A DNA stretch of 64,000 nucleotides from an uncultured Marinicella sp. (GCA_947502595.1 CANNAM010000002.1:1-64000), one strand, 5' to 3'; positions 36,783 to 46,451 are shown, numbered from the stretch's first letter. Numbers and translations are program-made. Notes: generated from the letters alone by a model not told the origin.

Positions 36783-37193
36783 ATGCGTTACAGAGAAAAC
36801 AAAGAAACAGTACAAGATTTAAATATTTCACCTTTGATTGACATGGTTTTTATATTGCTGATTTTTTTTATGGTCAGCACCACATTTGTTAAAGACATGA
36901 AGTTAGAGCTTGAACGCCCTTCGGCTTCCAGTGCAACCACTGCATCGACCAAAGCAATCCGGTTATACATTGACAATTCGGGGGAGGTCTATATGAATGG
37001 CGAAAGTATCAGGGTTTGGGTTATTCAGTCACGATTACGCGATTTGTTAAAAACCAAAACACAAAAATCGGTGTTGGTTGTTACTGATGAAAATGTACCA
37101 TCAGGAAAGCTGGTAGAAGTGGTTGATCAGGCACGATTAGCAGGTGCATCTGATGTCGGTGTTGCAACAGAAAAAGAAGTCGGAGCTGGCTGA
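36783..37193 (+). CDS. exbD: ExbD/TolR family protein
   Basis: The 136-residue protein has the ExbD pattern: a short cytoplasmic tail, one membrane helix with the proton-carrying Asp (ISPLIDMVFILLIFFMVSTTFV), then a periplasmic domain (LYIDNSGEVYMNGE, VLVVTDENVPSGKLVEVVDQARLAGASDVGVAT). Its stop overlaps the tonB start by one base (TGATG). Confidence 0.95.
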   Translation: MRYRENKETVQDLNISPLIDMVFILLIFFMVSTTFVKDMKLELERPSASSATTASTKAIRLYIDNSGEVYMNGESIRVWVIQSRLRDLLKTKTQKSVLVVTDENVPSGKLVEVVDQARLAGASDVGVATEKEVGAG

Positions 37194-37849
37194 TGAGCAT
37201 GAAAATAGGCGGCGGTCAAAAAACCAAGAGGGTTTTGGTGGCTTTTGGTTCAATGGTGTTTGGCACAGTATTGGTTTTAAGCACAGTGATATTAATCAAT
37301 GACTCTAAAGATCAAATGGAGGCGGTTAAAAATGGTCAAGGTGTAAAGATCAATGTGCAACGTCAGAAATCCAAAGCCAAGCAAGAAGTAAAGCGCGCTA
37401 AGCCCAAACCCAAACCCAAACGCACCAGATCAGCACCACCCGCTCCCATCCTTGGGTTAAACAGTCAGCTCTCAGGTTTAGATTTAGGTCTGCCTGATTT
37501 TTCAATGACAGGCCTGAATGGCTTGGATAGCGATTTACTGGGATCAAGTGCAGGTGTAGTTATGACTGATGACACCGTAGATCAGGCGGTAAAAGCAGTG
37601 GTACAAACGCCCATGATGTACCCACCAAGAGCGCGTGCTAAAGGAGTTGAAGGTTATGTGGTGTTTTCTTTATTGATAGGAATTACCGGTGAAATAGAAC
37701 AAATTAAAATAATTGAGTCAGAACCACCAGGTGTTTTTGATGAAGTGGCGACCCAAGGCGTTAGTGCTTGGAAATTTGAACCAGCACAATACCAAGGACA
37801 GTCAGTTAAATCTTGGGCCAAACAGCGCATACGCTTTGATTTGAGTTAA
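37193..37849 (+). CDS. tonB: TonB energy-transducing protein
   Basis: The 218-residue protein has one N-terminal membrane helix (about 12-35), a Lys/Pro-rich linker (RAKPKPKPKRTRSAPPAP) and a C-terminal TonB domain with TPMMYPPRARAKGVEGYVVF, EPPGVFDEVA and VSAWKFEPAQYQGQSV. It carries energy from the ExbB/ExbD/TtpC-like complex across the periplasm to outer-membrane receptors, most likely the one at 39024-42137. The start overlaps exbD. Confidence 0.95.
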   Translation: MSMKIGGGQKTKRVLVAFGSMVFGTVLVLSTVILINDSKDQMEAVKNGQGVKINVQRQKSKAKQEVKRAKPKPKPKRTRSAPPAPILGLNSQLSGLDLGLPDFSMTGLNGLDSDLLGSSAGVVMTDDTVDQAVKAVVQTPMMYPPRARAKGVEGYVVFSLLIGITGEIEQIKIIESEPPGVFDEVATQGVSAWKFEPAQYQGQSVKSWAKQRIRFDLS

Positions 37850-37853
37850 GCAA

Positions 37854-38996
37854 ATGAAAAAATTATTGATACTTTGCCTGCTGTTGAGTTACTTGACATC
37901 ACAGGCTGCTGAAGAAGAAAACACAGATACCGTTGATTACTTGGAATTGGCTTCTTTGATGTTAAAAGACAACAATTTGGATCGAGCCACACAAGCATTA
38001 TCACAGGTTGATTTAGCTCAAGAAGGTGTTGATGTACAACGATTTTACATTTTAACTGGCCTGCTTTCAGTCAGGCTGTCTAAACACCAAGAGGCCATTA
38101 ACGCATTCTTAAAAGCGAAACAAGCAGGTCATGTAGATTCTGTCATCAATGTGTATTTAGCCCAAGCGGCTTTTTCGGTGCAAAATTACCCTTTGGTGAT
38201 TAACGCTTTAAACAGTGCAGGAGCAGCTGTAGAGCGCATACCATCTGTTTACCATATGCGAGCTCAAAGTCACTGGTTAATGAAGGACTATGCCATGGCC
38301 ATGGCTGTTATGGATCAAGCAAGTTTGGTATTTCCCGAAGAATCGGGCTTTATGCGGCGCAAAATATTTTACTTGATTGAATTAGGCATGAACACCACTG
38401 CCGCTGAGTTGGGTGCCATTTATTTGTCTCAATACCATGCTGAAGCCAATGATTATGTAGCCATTGGTAATGCACTGCGCGTGTCTGGTGATATGAATAC
38501 TGCATTAAAGTTTCTGGAAAAAGCACACTTGATGTTTCCCCTGAATGCCGATGTGGCGAAATCATTGGCTGCTGCTTATATTGAAAATGAAGCCTATCAT
38601 TCTGCAGCTAAGATAGTTCATGACTTTGCTTTGATTGATAACAGTTTAATCAGCGAATCGGCTGAACTATACCGCCGCGCCGGACAGCTATTTATGGCTT
38701 TAACATTGAATGGCTTGATAGAAAATCAGGAACAAAAGCTGACTCAGCGACTGGCCTTATTAATTGAGTTAGAAAAATTTGATCAAGCTGCAGCAATGGA
38801 ACAAGACATCCTTCGCGTGCGTATCAATCAAGATGAAAATATCAAATATGCATTGGCTTATGCATTTTTTAAAGTCGGTGATTACAGACAATCAGAACAC
38901 TATTTAAGTCAAATAACTGACACTGAACTGTTCCAAAAATCCATCGAAATCCGAAAAATTATTGCAGACTGCGAAGCAGAAAGCTGGCGTTGTTAA
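37854..38996 (+). CDS. TPR-repeat protein of the TonB cluster
   Basis: The 380-residue protein has a signal peptide (about 1-18, ending SQA) and many helical TPR-like repeats: YLELASLMLKDNNLDRATQA, YHMRAQSHWLMKDYAMAMAV, YVAIGNALRVSGDMNTALKFL and YALAYAFFKVGDYRQSEHYL. A TPR gene commonly closes Vibrio TonB2-type clusters. It follows tonB by four bases. The protein is probably periplasmic and may help assemble the energiser. The exact role is unknown. Confidence 0.88.
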   Translation: MKKLLILCLLLSYLTSQAAEEENTDTVDYLELASLMLKDNNLDRATQALSQVDLAQEGVDVQRFYILTGLLSVRLSKHQEAINAFLKAKQAGHVDSVINVYLAQAAFSVQNYPLVINALNSAGAAVERIPSVYHMRAQSHWLMKDYAMAMAVMDQASLVFPEESGFMRRKIFYLIELGMNTTAAELGAIYLSQYHAEANDYVAIGNALRVSGDMNTALKFLEKAHLMFPLNADVAKSLAAAYIENEAYHSAAKIVHDFALIDNSLISESAELYRRAGQLFMALTLNGLIENQEQKLTQRLALLIELEKFDQAAAMEQDILRVRINQDENIKYALAYAFFKVGDYRQSEHYLSQITDTELFQKSIEIRKIIADCEAESWRC

Positions 38997-39023
38997 AAAC
39001 AGCCAACCTTCACGAGAAACACT

Positions 39024-42000
39024 ATGAAAACATTTGATTTGAAATTAATCTTGCTACTTTTATGCCTGAATACAAGTGTTCAGGCTACAACAGAAAGCCA
39101 TGCCTCAGTCACTTTTTATATGTTTTTGACTGGCGGTCCATTAAACCAGATTGATGTATTTGAGGACGATATAAAGCTAGGGCAAACCGATCAATTTGGC
39201 CGTGTTCAATTGAAGTTACCCACAGGCAACCATAATCTGGTGATGAAATCAGAAGGAGATTTTGTATACCAGCATAACATGGTCTTGCGACCTAATGAAA
39301 TCGTACAAGTTTTGGTCGATTTTAAGGTTAAAGGAGAACAGCCTTTGGTTGATACTGAATCCTCTATTGACCATGAGACGGTGGCTAAAGAGACGAATCA
39401 CGAGCGTGAAAAAGAAACCGTTCAAGTGTCTTTTTCGGGCCAGGTCACCTCAATAGAAAATCAAAAAGGTATCAAAGGAGCCAAAATTTTTATCAGTGGG
39501 CGGTCAAATCATTTGGTAACTGATGAATCAGGTAATTTTACCACCACCCTAATGAGCGGTAGCTACAATGTTTCAGTTTTACACTCACAGTACAACAGCC
39601 AAATTAAAAACAATGTGGCATTGACTGAAGACCATAACACCTTAAACATAGAATTGACACCTGCAGGTTCAGAGTTACCTGAGTTTGTTGTTGTGGAGCC
39701 TTACATAGAGGGGTCTCTGGCATCGGTCCTTGAGGAGCGACGTTCAAATAATTCTGTGGCTAACTACCTAAGCATGGAACAAATGTCTAAATCAGGCGAT
39801 TCGGATGCCGCAGGCGCTTTGAAACGTGTCACAGGTTTGACCTTGGTGGATGGTAAATTTATTTTCATACGTGGTCTAGGTGAACGTTACTCTAGTACCC
39901 TATTGAATGGTGCCAATATGCCCAGCCCTGACCCAACAAGGCGTGTGGTGCCATTGGATTTATTTCCTACAGGAATCATTCAAAGTATTGAAGTGCAAAA
40001 AGGCTACAACGCCTCCCTTCCCGCCGAATTTGGAGGAGGTTCTGTTATTTTAGAAACCATTAAAGTGCCGGATGAAAATTTCTTAAGTATGGGCATGTCT
40101 TATGGTCAAAACAGTTTAACTACAGGCAAAAAAGGTCTGACTGGCAATAAAGGAAGTAAAGATTGGACAGGCTTTGATGACGGCACACGTCGCATGCCCA
40201 GAATATTGGTTGAAGCCACAGAAGGTGACACAGAATTACGCCCTGCCAATCCATTTTTCCCAGGCGGTTATTCACCTGAAGAATTAGAAACGATTGGTGA
40301 GTCATTAAATAATGCGTATGACATTAAACAAAACGCATTAGATCCAAATTTGGGGTTTGATTTGAATGGGGGTATGCGATTTGATTTAGACTCTGGTGCC
40401 GTATTAGGTTTTTCATCTGCTTTAGAATACGGCAGTGATTATGAAAACCGCGAAGAGATGCGTCGATCTTATGTTTCCTCTGGAGAAAATTTAGTGTTAG
40501 AGTCAGAAGAACTGACCAACACCACCAGTCGCAACATCAGTGCTTCATTATTTACCACACTAAGCACTGAGTTAAATGAAAATCACAGCATATCTTCTAA
40601 TTTGATATGGTTACGCAACACTGAAAATTACAATGAAATTGGAGAAGGATTTAATGAAGACCTTGGAAATGCACGACGCATCTCTGAGTTACGGTGGACT
40701 GAACGCAGCCTAGAATCGTTTCAATTTTCTGGAGAACACAAATACACTACTTTGGGTGACTTAAAGTTAAATTGGCAATATACCAATTCAACGGCGAATT
40801 TTGACGAACCTGATAACCGCATTTATAGGTATGACCAAAGACAAGAAGGAGATTTTGTCTTTTCGACTCGAAATGATTCTAACTCACGTGTTTGGAGCGT
40901 GTTGAATGATGCCAGTATAAACATACGTTATGACTTGGCGTGGCCTTTGATGATAGGTAATAGCCACAAACTGTTGTTTAATTACGGTCAAAACTGGATT
41001 AATAAAGACCGCGATTCAGAAATAAGGCGTTTTGTTTTTGAAGACAGGGGCTCGCTAACGAACGAAGCCAACAGCTCTGCCCCCTTGAGTGAAATTTTAA
41101 ATCCAGACTTCATTGCTCCCAATGGATATCAGCTACTCGAAGTGACACGATCAACAGATAACTATTTCGCAGCCTTGGACATCAAAGCAAAGTATTTAAG
41201 CATTGATTATGCTTTCCAAGAAAATTTCCGCATCACCACAGGGGTGCGAGAAGAACGCTTTGACCAAACGGTAACTACATTTAGGTTGTTCGACCCCAAC
41301 TCTAGCCCAGTGGTTTCTGGCTTACGCGACAGTGATTATTTCCCTGCTTTTTCATCGACCTATATTTGGGGTAAACATCAGTTTAGAATGAATTATTCAG
41401 AAACAGCAGCACGTCCAGATTTTAAAGAGTTGTCGCCTGCACAGTTCAAAGACCCTGTTGTTAATAGAAATGTGATTGGTAATCCAGACTTAGAAGTGGG
41501 TAAAATCAAACACTATGATTTGCGTTGGGATATGTATTTTTCGCCGGGCGAATTTGTTTCCTTGAGCTTTTTTTACAAAAAATTTCTCAAACCAATTGAA
41601 TTAATTATTCTACCAGGAGCTGCGGGCACCATCAGTTTTCAAAATGCAGATTTTGCTGAAAATTCAGGTGTGGAACTAGAGTTTTTCAAAGACTTTTCTT
41701 TTATCAGTGACTCTTGGTCAGATTATTATTTAAGTGCCAATTTTGCCTACATTGACTCTGAAATCACACTCAGCACCAATCATACAGGCAGCCAAACTAA
41801 CAACACCAGACCTTTACAAGGACAATCACCTTATGTCGCCAATATTCAAGTCGGATATGACAACAAAGAGCGTGGAATCAATGCCTCACTGTTGTTTAAT
41901 ATTTTTGGTGAACGCATATCAGAGGCTGGCACATCAGGTTCACCTGATGTTTATGAACAACCATTCAAACAGCTCGACTTTGTTTACAGTCAAAAATTTG

Positions 42001-42137
42001 CAGACCGTTGGAAAATCAGTTTCAAAGCACAGAATCTACTTGATGATGAAGTCGAATTTCTTCAGGGCGAGGACATCACCAGATTGTATAAAAAAGGCCG
42101 GTCATTAGGCTTTGGTGTTGCTTACGACTTTTTTTAA
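39024..42137 (+). CDS. TonB-dependent outer-membrane receptor with carboxypeptidase-regulatory-like domain
   Basis: The 1037-residue protein has a signal peptide (about 1-22). Two N-terminal beta domains follow: a PEGA-like one (about 26-95) and a CarboxypepD_reg-like one (about 133-215, with GVKGAKIFISG-type and VTDESGNFTTTLMSGSYNVSV stretches). The plug follows, with GALKRVTGLTLVDGKFIFIRG, ERYSSTLLNGANMPSPDP and LPAEFGGGSVILE, and then a 22-strand-type barrel ending VAYDFF. It lies 27 bases after the TPR gene, so the cluster carries its own receptor. The substrate is not visible in the sequence. The Pho-like boxes upstream suggest a phosphorus-containing ligand. Confidence 0.92.
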   Translation: MKTFDLKLILLLLCLNTSVQATTESHASVTFYMFLTGGPLNQIDVFEDDIKLGQTDQFGRVQLKLPTGNHNLVMKSEGDFVYQHNMVLRPNEIVQVLVDFKVKGEQPLVDTESSIDHETVAKETNHEREKETVQVSFSGQVTSIENQKGIKGAKIFISGRSNHLVTDESGNFTTTLMSGSYNVSVLHSQYNSQIKNNVALTEDHNTLNIELTPAGSELPEFVVVEPYIEGSLASVLEERRSNNSVANYLSMEQMSKSGDSDAAGALKRVTGLTLVDGKFIFIRGLGERYSSTLLNGANMPSPDPTRRVVPLDLFPTGIIQSIEVQKGYNASLPAEFGGGSVILETIKVPDENFLSMGMSYGQNSLTTGKKGLTGNKGSKDWTGFDDGTRRMPRILVEATEGDTELRPANPFFPGGYSPEELETIGESLNNAYDIKQNALDPNLGFDLNGGMRFDLDSGAVLGFSSALEYGSDYENREEMRRSYVSSGENLVLESEELTNTTSRNISASLFTTLSTELNENHSISSNLIWLRNTENYNEIGEGFNEDLGNARRISELRWTERSLESFQFSGEHKYTTLGDLKLNWQYTNSTANFDEPDNRIYRYDQRQEGDFVFSTRNDSNSRVWSVLNDASINIRYDLAWPLMIGNSHKLLFNYGQNWINKDRDSEIRRFVFEDRGSLTNEANSSAPLSEILNPDFIAPNGYQLLEVTRSTDNYFAALDIKAKYLSIDYAFQENFRITTGVREERFDQTVTTFRLFDPNSSPVVSGLRDSDYFPAFSSTYIWGKHQFRMNYSETAARPDFKELSPAQFKDPVVNRNVIGNPDLEVGKIKHYDLRWDMYFSPGEFVSLSFFYKKFLKPIELIILPGAAGTISFQNADFAENSGVELEFFKDFSFISDSWSDYYLSANFAYIDSEITLSTNHTGSQTNNTRPLQGQSPYVANIQVGYDNKERGINASLLFNIFGERISEAGTSGSPDVYEQPFKQLDFVYSQKFADRWKISFKAQNLLDDEVEFLQGEDITRLYKKGRSLGFGVAYDFF

Positions 42138-42516
42138 TTCTCAACCAATTTAATTATTAAAATATGTGTGATGTTGACTCGGCTTATTGGTCACATAACT
42201 GAATGGCAACTAAACCAGAGTTTTTTTACTTTAAAAATCTATCCTCTTTGGCACCACATAATTGGGCCTTTTCATATTTCAGAGGCGGTCCCGGTGTTTT
42301 AGTTGCTGGTTTAATTTGGAGTATTACGGGCTTGGTTGCCATAATACTGATTCAGTCAGGAAAGCCCCCAACAACACATTGGCCAATATAAGTTAATTTG
42401 TCCCTACAGTTACAGTGCCAGTAATTAATCACTGAAAAAACACAATTTGATGATTTAGTTTATGCACATACAGCGATATACTTAATGTTCACTATTGTTA
42501 AAAGAGGGGTTTTTCA
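42138..42516. other. Intergenic region, possibly with one tiny gene
   Basis: Apart from a doubtful 62-codon frame (42203-42391) I see nothing. The right end carries AGAGGGG, the ribosome-binding site for the broken LamG gene. Confidence 0.4.
42203..42391 (+). CDS. Possible small single-helix membrane protein
   Basis: The 62-residue product has one likely membrane helix (VLVAGLIWSITGLVAIILI) after an aromatic-rich N-terminal half (FFYFKNLSS, NWAFSYFRGG). There is no clear ribosome-binding site and I know of no family. It is included because the helix and aromatic pattern look more protein-like than chance. Confidence 0.3.
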   Translation: MATKPEFFYFKNLSSLAPHNWAFSYFRGGPGVLVAGLIWSITGLVAIILIQSGKPPTTHWPI

Positions 42517-43212
42517 ATGCGACATACATGGTTAATAGGTGCCACTTTGATGATGACACAAATGACAACGCAAGCTGAAATAAGAGCAGATTATAATTTT
42601 GCTGGCAATTTATCTTCTGATGTAGTCGGCGCACCCGATATTGAATATTTGGGTGTCACTAAAAGTTATGAAACGGGTGTGGCTCAAGGTGTTGATGTTA
42701 ATGCAATATCCATCGAACATCATACTGGTTTAAAACTTGATTCACTTAATTTGAGCTTATGTGAAGAATACTCAGTTGTGATTCAAGGTTAAGTGGACAA
42801 CATTTCCGGATACAATAAAATGGTTGACTTCAGCGAGCTACAAAGCGATACCGGTTTGTACCTCTTAACAGGCCAACTATATTACTATTTTTATTCAGAT
42901 ATAGGTCAAGACACCATCAATGTTGATGAATACTTTCGTATAGTTTGGACTCGAAACATCAGCAATGAGGTCAAAGGCTATATCGATGGCCTATTACAAT
43001 TCACTTATGATGACAACTCGCTGGGTAGCAGCATGTGTTCCAGCAATAGCATGTACTTATTTAGAGACGATGGGTCTGGTAACGAAAGCCCGTCAGGTGC
43101 CGTATCACAAGTCACTATTTATGACCGTGCCTTAACACCTCTAGAGGTGAGGGTTTTGCAATTCGGGGATGTTATTTATAAAAATGACTTTGAGTCTGTG
43201 ATGTTGCATTGA
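42517..43212 (+). pseudogene. Exported LamG (concanavalin-like) protein gene with an in-frame stop
   Basis: A good ribosome-binding site and signal peptide (ending TTQA) open the gene. The LamG start (IRADYNFAGNLSSDVVG) and the rest (VDNISGYNKMVDFSEL, DEYFRIVWTRN, VKGYIDGLLQFTYDDN, VSQVTIYDRALTPLEV) are in one frame, broken only by a TAA at 42790-42792 in the middle of a strand. The C-terminus has VIYKNDFE, the shared tail motif, followed by five extra residues (SVMLH), so the original stop has also been lost. Both changes point to decay, though a sequencing error at the TAA cannot be excluded. Confidence 0.75.
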
Positions 43213-43395
43213 GGTATTTTGGGTGGTCTACACACAGCCTGTCTCTCTCAAGTGACTTTAACAGCAAATAAACGAAAGCCATTACCGCTGTTCCTGAGAC
43301 TGAGGCACCGATGTAAACCGTGAACCATTAACAGTATCAAGAAGCTGTCATGATGCCAAAAAGGCTTGAAGTGACTCATCCAAAGTTATCAAGCC

Positions 43396-44025
43396 TCACT
43401 TTGCATAATCAAAAAACTGCCTGCGCTTCGGTCCTGAAGCATTTGAGCTCACCTTGTTAGGGTGTTTGATGTCCTTCCAAGTGGTGACCATACGGCCGGC
43501 ATTCAGGTGAGGGAAATCAAGCTTGGTTGGCGTATTTTTACCCAAAAAATTCAATAATGTGCTTAAACAACCTGGTTCACTGACATCGATACTTAAAAAA
43601 TCATTGCGGCCGGTAAAATAGGCATAAACCTGTTGCTGGTGTTGTCTGTAACAATGACTTAAATGTCGCGCTGATAATGGGTCATCAGCGGTCAGCAACT
43701 CAAAAGTCTGGTTGAAACAACGTTTCATGATTGGGTTGAAGTGCCCTTTGGCACTGAGGTTGTTTTGCATTTTACTCAACAGCATTTGCATGGATGGTAC
43801 CCACGCATCAATAGCTCGATCTAAATAAACAAACTGAGCACCTGGAAACAGTGCATCGAGGTGTGCATAATCGCAATAACAAGGCGTATCTGAAAACACT
43901 TGTGCCAGTTCAAAAGTACGTTGGGTGAATGCCGTATGCGCCACTTTAAAACCCTGCTCAAGCAGGGCCACACTGACGCTGGTGGTGCCCGTTCTGGGCA
44001 GGCCAATGATGAACAATTTATGCAT
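43396..44025 (-). CDS. Sulfotransferase family protein
   Basis: I start at ATG 44025, giving MHKLFIIGLPRTGTTS, so the PAPS-binding P-loop-like motif GLPRTGTTS begins near residue 8 as usual; a TTG further upstream is less likely. The 209-residue protein then has FVYLDRAIDAWVPSMQ, the 3'-phosphate-binding-like region. A C-terminal LSIDVSEPGCLSTLLNFLG matches the end of sulfotransferase-like folds. It would move a sulfuryl group from PAPS to an unknown acceptor. The PAPS-making Sat-CysC enzyme lies about 9 kb away. Confidence 0.8.
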   Translation of the reverse strand: MHKLFIIGLPRTGTTSVSVALLEQGFKVAHTAFTQRTFELAQVFSDTPCYCDYAHLDALFPGAQFVYLDRAIDAWVPSMQMLLSKMQNNLSAKGHFNPIMKRCFNQTFELLTADDPLSARHLSHCYRQHQQQVYAYFTGRNDFLSIDVSEPGCLSTLLNFLGKNTPTKLDFPHLNAGRMVTTWKDIKHPNKVSSNASGPKRRQFFDYAK

Positions 44026-44180
44026 GTATTTTTGCTTTTGGAGCAACTTAGTTCAGTATCCAATCAGTTTAATCGAAGGCGCTGCTGACTGTCACTGTAA
44101 ATATGGGCTACCAATAACATTTCTGACGTTGAAGATTTCACCACTCATTGAAATATGCTTAACCTTATAAGTACAGCCTA

Positions 44181-44207
44181 AAAAAAAGCGCCCCAAAGGA
44201 CGCTTTT
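44181..44207 (-). terminator. Terminator of the PRC-barrel gene
   Basis: On the minus strand AAAAGCGTCC and GGGGCGCTTTT form a stem around TTTG, followed by a run of T. It lies about 25 bases past the PRC-barrel stop. Confidence 0.85.
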
Positions 44208-44229
44208 AAAAGTGTTCAAGCAGTTACTA

Positions 44230-44562
44230 TCAACTGATGTAAAAACTATTGATGTTGGCTCGCCATTTAGGATCTGCCATGTTTGGCCAATTGTCTTTAT
44301 CAAAACCTTCAGCCTGTTCTAGGCGCTCTTTGGGTTGGTTGATTTTGTAACATTTTTCTTGGGTATCCAATTGTAATGCTTGCATTGGAACTGCAAAATA
44401 CTTGTTACCCATGTTCATAAATCCACCAAAGTCTAATACTGCATATTCGACCCTACCACTGTTAGAATCTAACATAAAATCTTTGATTTCACCTAAACTC
44501 TCGCCTTGAAAGTTTTTAACTTCGTTGCCTGTCAGTGAATCTGCTGATAATAAAGTAGTCAT
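44230..44562 (-). CDS. PRC-barrel domain protein
   Basis: I prefer ATG 44562, eight bases after AGGAG, over the ATG two codons upstream, which is too close to it. The 110-residue product is a single PRC-barrel (LLSADSLTGNEVKNFQGESLGEIKDFMLDSN-like order, YAVLDFGGFMNMGNKYFAVPM). It has a charged C-terminal tail of the stress-protein type (AEGFDKDNWPNM). The family is linked to stress responses and RNA or photosystem binding. Its role here is unknown. It has its own terminator. Confidence 0.88.
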   Translation of the reverse strand: MTTLLSADSLTGNEVKNFQGESLGEIKDFMLDSNSGRVEYAVLDFGGFMNMGNKYFAVPMQALQLDTQEKCYKINQPKERLEQAEGFDKDNWPNMADPKWRANINSFYIS

Positions 44563-44756
44563 AATCATTACTCCTGTGTTGATTTACAAAATAAGACTTA
44601 ACTGAGAAATTAAGCCTTGCCCTTTAAGTAGCTCCACATGGTGTCACAACAACCATGAAGTCATCGTGAAATTATTGTTAACCAAACAAGTACCCCCTAC
44701 AATAAATATCTTTGTTGGTTTAATGCTGTAAAATAATAACCAGCAAAAATACAGCC

Positions 44757-45992
44757 ATGATTAAAATAAAATCCTCCCAACAACTGAAAAAAGTGCGTCG
44801 CTTAGCCCTGGCTGCACAGGGATTAACCCAAGCCCAAAGATTCGGATCCGGCTTGGTCGGTACGCGCAAGGCAATCAACCACATTGGCTATGTGCAACTG
44901 GACAGCATTTCAGTAATAGAACGTGCACACCACCATGTCTTGCACACCAGAGTACCGGGGTTTAAGCCTGCGATGGTCGACCAATTGTTAAGCCAGACTG
45001 ACATTTTTGAATACTGGTCACACGCAGCCGCGTTATTACCCATCAATGATTTTCGTTTCACTTTACCTTACAAACACGCGATTAAAAGTGGCCAAACTCA
45101 TTGGTTTAAGAACCCTGATCAAAAATTAATGGCTGAACTGCTGCACCGCATACGAATTGATGGACCATTGCGTGCTCGAGAAGTTACTGACCAATATATA
45201 CCTAAATCAAACAGCACAAGTAAGGCCACCTGGTGGGACTGGAAACCGGCCAAAAAAGCCCTGGAACAGTTGTATATGCAAGGCGACTTAATGGTCAGCA
45301 AGCGCGAAGGTTTTCAAAAAACCTATGACCTCACTGAACGGGTGCTGCCGAATCAATGCAATACCCAGCTACCCAATACCGCAGAATTTGCTGAACATCT
45401 ATTGAACCAACAGTTACGTTGTCATGCGCTGATATCACTCAAAGGATTGACCTATTTACGCCGCAATGTCGAGTTACGCCAAACAATGAAAGCCTTGGTT
45501 CAGTCAAAATTGTCACAAGGCACATTACAACAAGTCCAATTACCCAACCAAACAATGTTCCTGGTTAAACAAGGCACTTTGGAAGAACCATTGCCGCGAC
45601 GACATGATCGTTTGGTCATTGTTTCGCCATTCGATAACAGCGTCATTCAACGCGACCGGCTCAAAGCTTTGTACGAATTCGATTATCAAATAGAATGTTA
45701 TGTCCCAGCTGCCAAGCGTCGCTATGGCTATTTTTCACTGCCATTGCTGTACCGCGACACATTCATCGGTCGCATGGACTGTAAAGCGCACCGCCAAGAG
45801 CGACTTTTTGCAATCAATTCATTGCATATAGAGGCGCATGATTTTGACCTTGAAACCCTCTGTCATGCCTTGTTCACTGCGCTCAAGGACTTCATTAAGT
45901 TTCAAGCCTGTGATCGCATAACTTTAGGGCAAGTATCACCAAAATACCTGAAAGCAGCTTTACAAAACCACCTGAACATATGGAATGATTGA
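44757..45992 (+). CDS. ycaQ: YcaQ-like winged-helix DNA glycosylase
   Basis: The 411-residue protein matches the HTH_42/YcaQ family: RRLALAAQGLT, GYVQLDSISVIERAHHHVLHTR, YWSHAAALLP, REGFQKTYDLTERVLP and a C-terminal part with PFDNSVIQRDRLKALYEFDYQIECY and GYFSLPLLYRDTFIGRMDCKAHR. The Q-L-D in VQLDS corresponds to the catalytic Q-x-D of the YcaQ/AlkX branch. These enzymes unhook DNA crosslinks or remove alkylated bases. It is monocistronic. Confidence 0.9.
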   Translation: MIKIKSSQQLKKVRRLALAAQGLTQAQRFGSGLVGTRKAINHIGYVQLDSISVIERAHHHVLHTRVPGFKPAMVDQLLSQTDIFEYWSHAAALLPINDFRFTLPYKHAIKSGQTHWFKNPDQKLMAELLHRIRIDGPLRAREVTDQYIPKSNSTSKATWWDWKPAKKALEQLYMQGDLMVSKREGFQKTYDLTERVLPNQCNTQLPNTAEFAEHLLNQQLRCHALISLKGLTYLRRNVELRQTMKALVQSKLSQGTLQQVQLPNQTMFLVKQGTLEEPLPRRHDRLVIVSPFDNSVIQRDRLKALYEFDYQIECYVPAAKRRYGYFSLPLLYRDTFIGRMDCKAHRQERLFAINSLHIEAHDFDLETLCHALFTALKDFIKFQACDRITLGQVSPKYLKAALQNHLNIWND

Positions 45993-46008
45993 AGAAATGC
46001 CAATCATT
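45984..46008. terminator. Weak hairpin at the end of ycaQ
   Basis: AATGATTG at 45984-45991 pairs perfectly with CAATCATT at 46001-46008, overlapping the ycaQ stop. No U-tract follows, so its terminator function is uncertain. Confidence 0.35.
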
Positions 46009-46153
46009 GTGCTTGGTTGATGAATAGATCAACCATGATAATATTGTGATTTCTCAAATTAAGCGAAGATTATGAAACCATGCCATCAAAACCATGAAAT
46101 TTGAATTTATATACTCGTTTGTAATTTTAGCAACCACAGGTTCACAAGCCATA

Positions 46154-46215
46154 CAAAGGTGGGCACCGTCCATCACTTAAGACAGGTAGGGTGGGCTCTG
46201 CCCTCCACAAACACT
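46154..46215. repeat. Dispersed repeat GGTGGGC...CCACAAACACTT, copy 1
   Basis: It shares GTCCATCACTTAAG, CAGGTAGGGTGG and CCACAAACACTT, in the same order and spacing, with the copy at 46466-46529. Small inverted pairs (GGTGGGC/GCCCTCC) lie within it. Confidence 0.7.
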
Positions 46216-46261
46216 TAAGCTACTGTAATTAATACAGTCATACGGCAAAGAAAAGGTCTTT

Positions 46262-46333
46262 TAGGGTTGTTGACTTCAGTCAACCAGTGATAACACCTGT
46301 GGTTTTATGGGTCGGCTGTAGCCGACAACCCTA
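46262..46333. repeat. 72-bp REPIN-like element, copy 2
   Basis: The ends TAGGGTTGT and ACAACCCTA are inverted repeats. Inside are two palindromes: GTTGACTTCAGTCAAC (about 46268-46283) and GTCGGCTGTAGCCGAC (about 46311-46326). The element at 13247-13318 has the same length and the same order in reverse orientation. Confidence 0.7.
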
Positions 46334-46413
46334 GACAGCTGTCGTTGGTTTGAGGGCGAAAAAATCGGGAAGAAAGTTGGATCAGACATTGAGCCAAACA
46401 CCTCGTTGGCATC

Positions 46414-46451
46414 AGGAGATTGCCACAGTCGCTTCGCTCCTTCGCAATGAC
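46414..46451. repeat. GGAGATTGCCAC...CGCAATGAC dispersed repeat
   Basis: The stretch GGAGATTGCCACAGTCGCTT, followed by CGCTCCTTCGCAATGAC, belongs to a type of intergenic repeat seen in many bacterial genomes. Only one copy is in this window. Confidence 0.55.
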
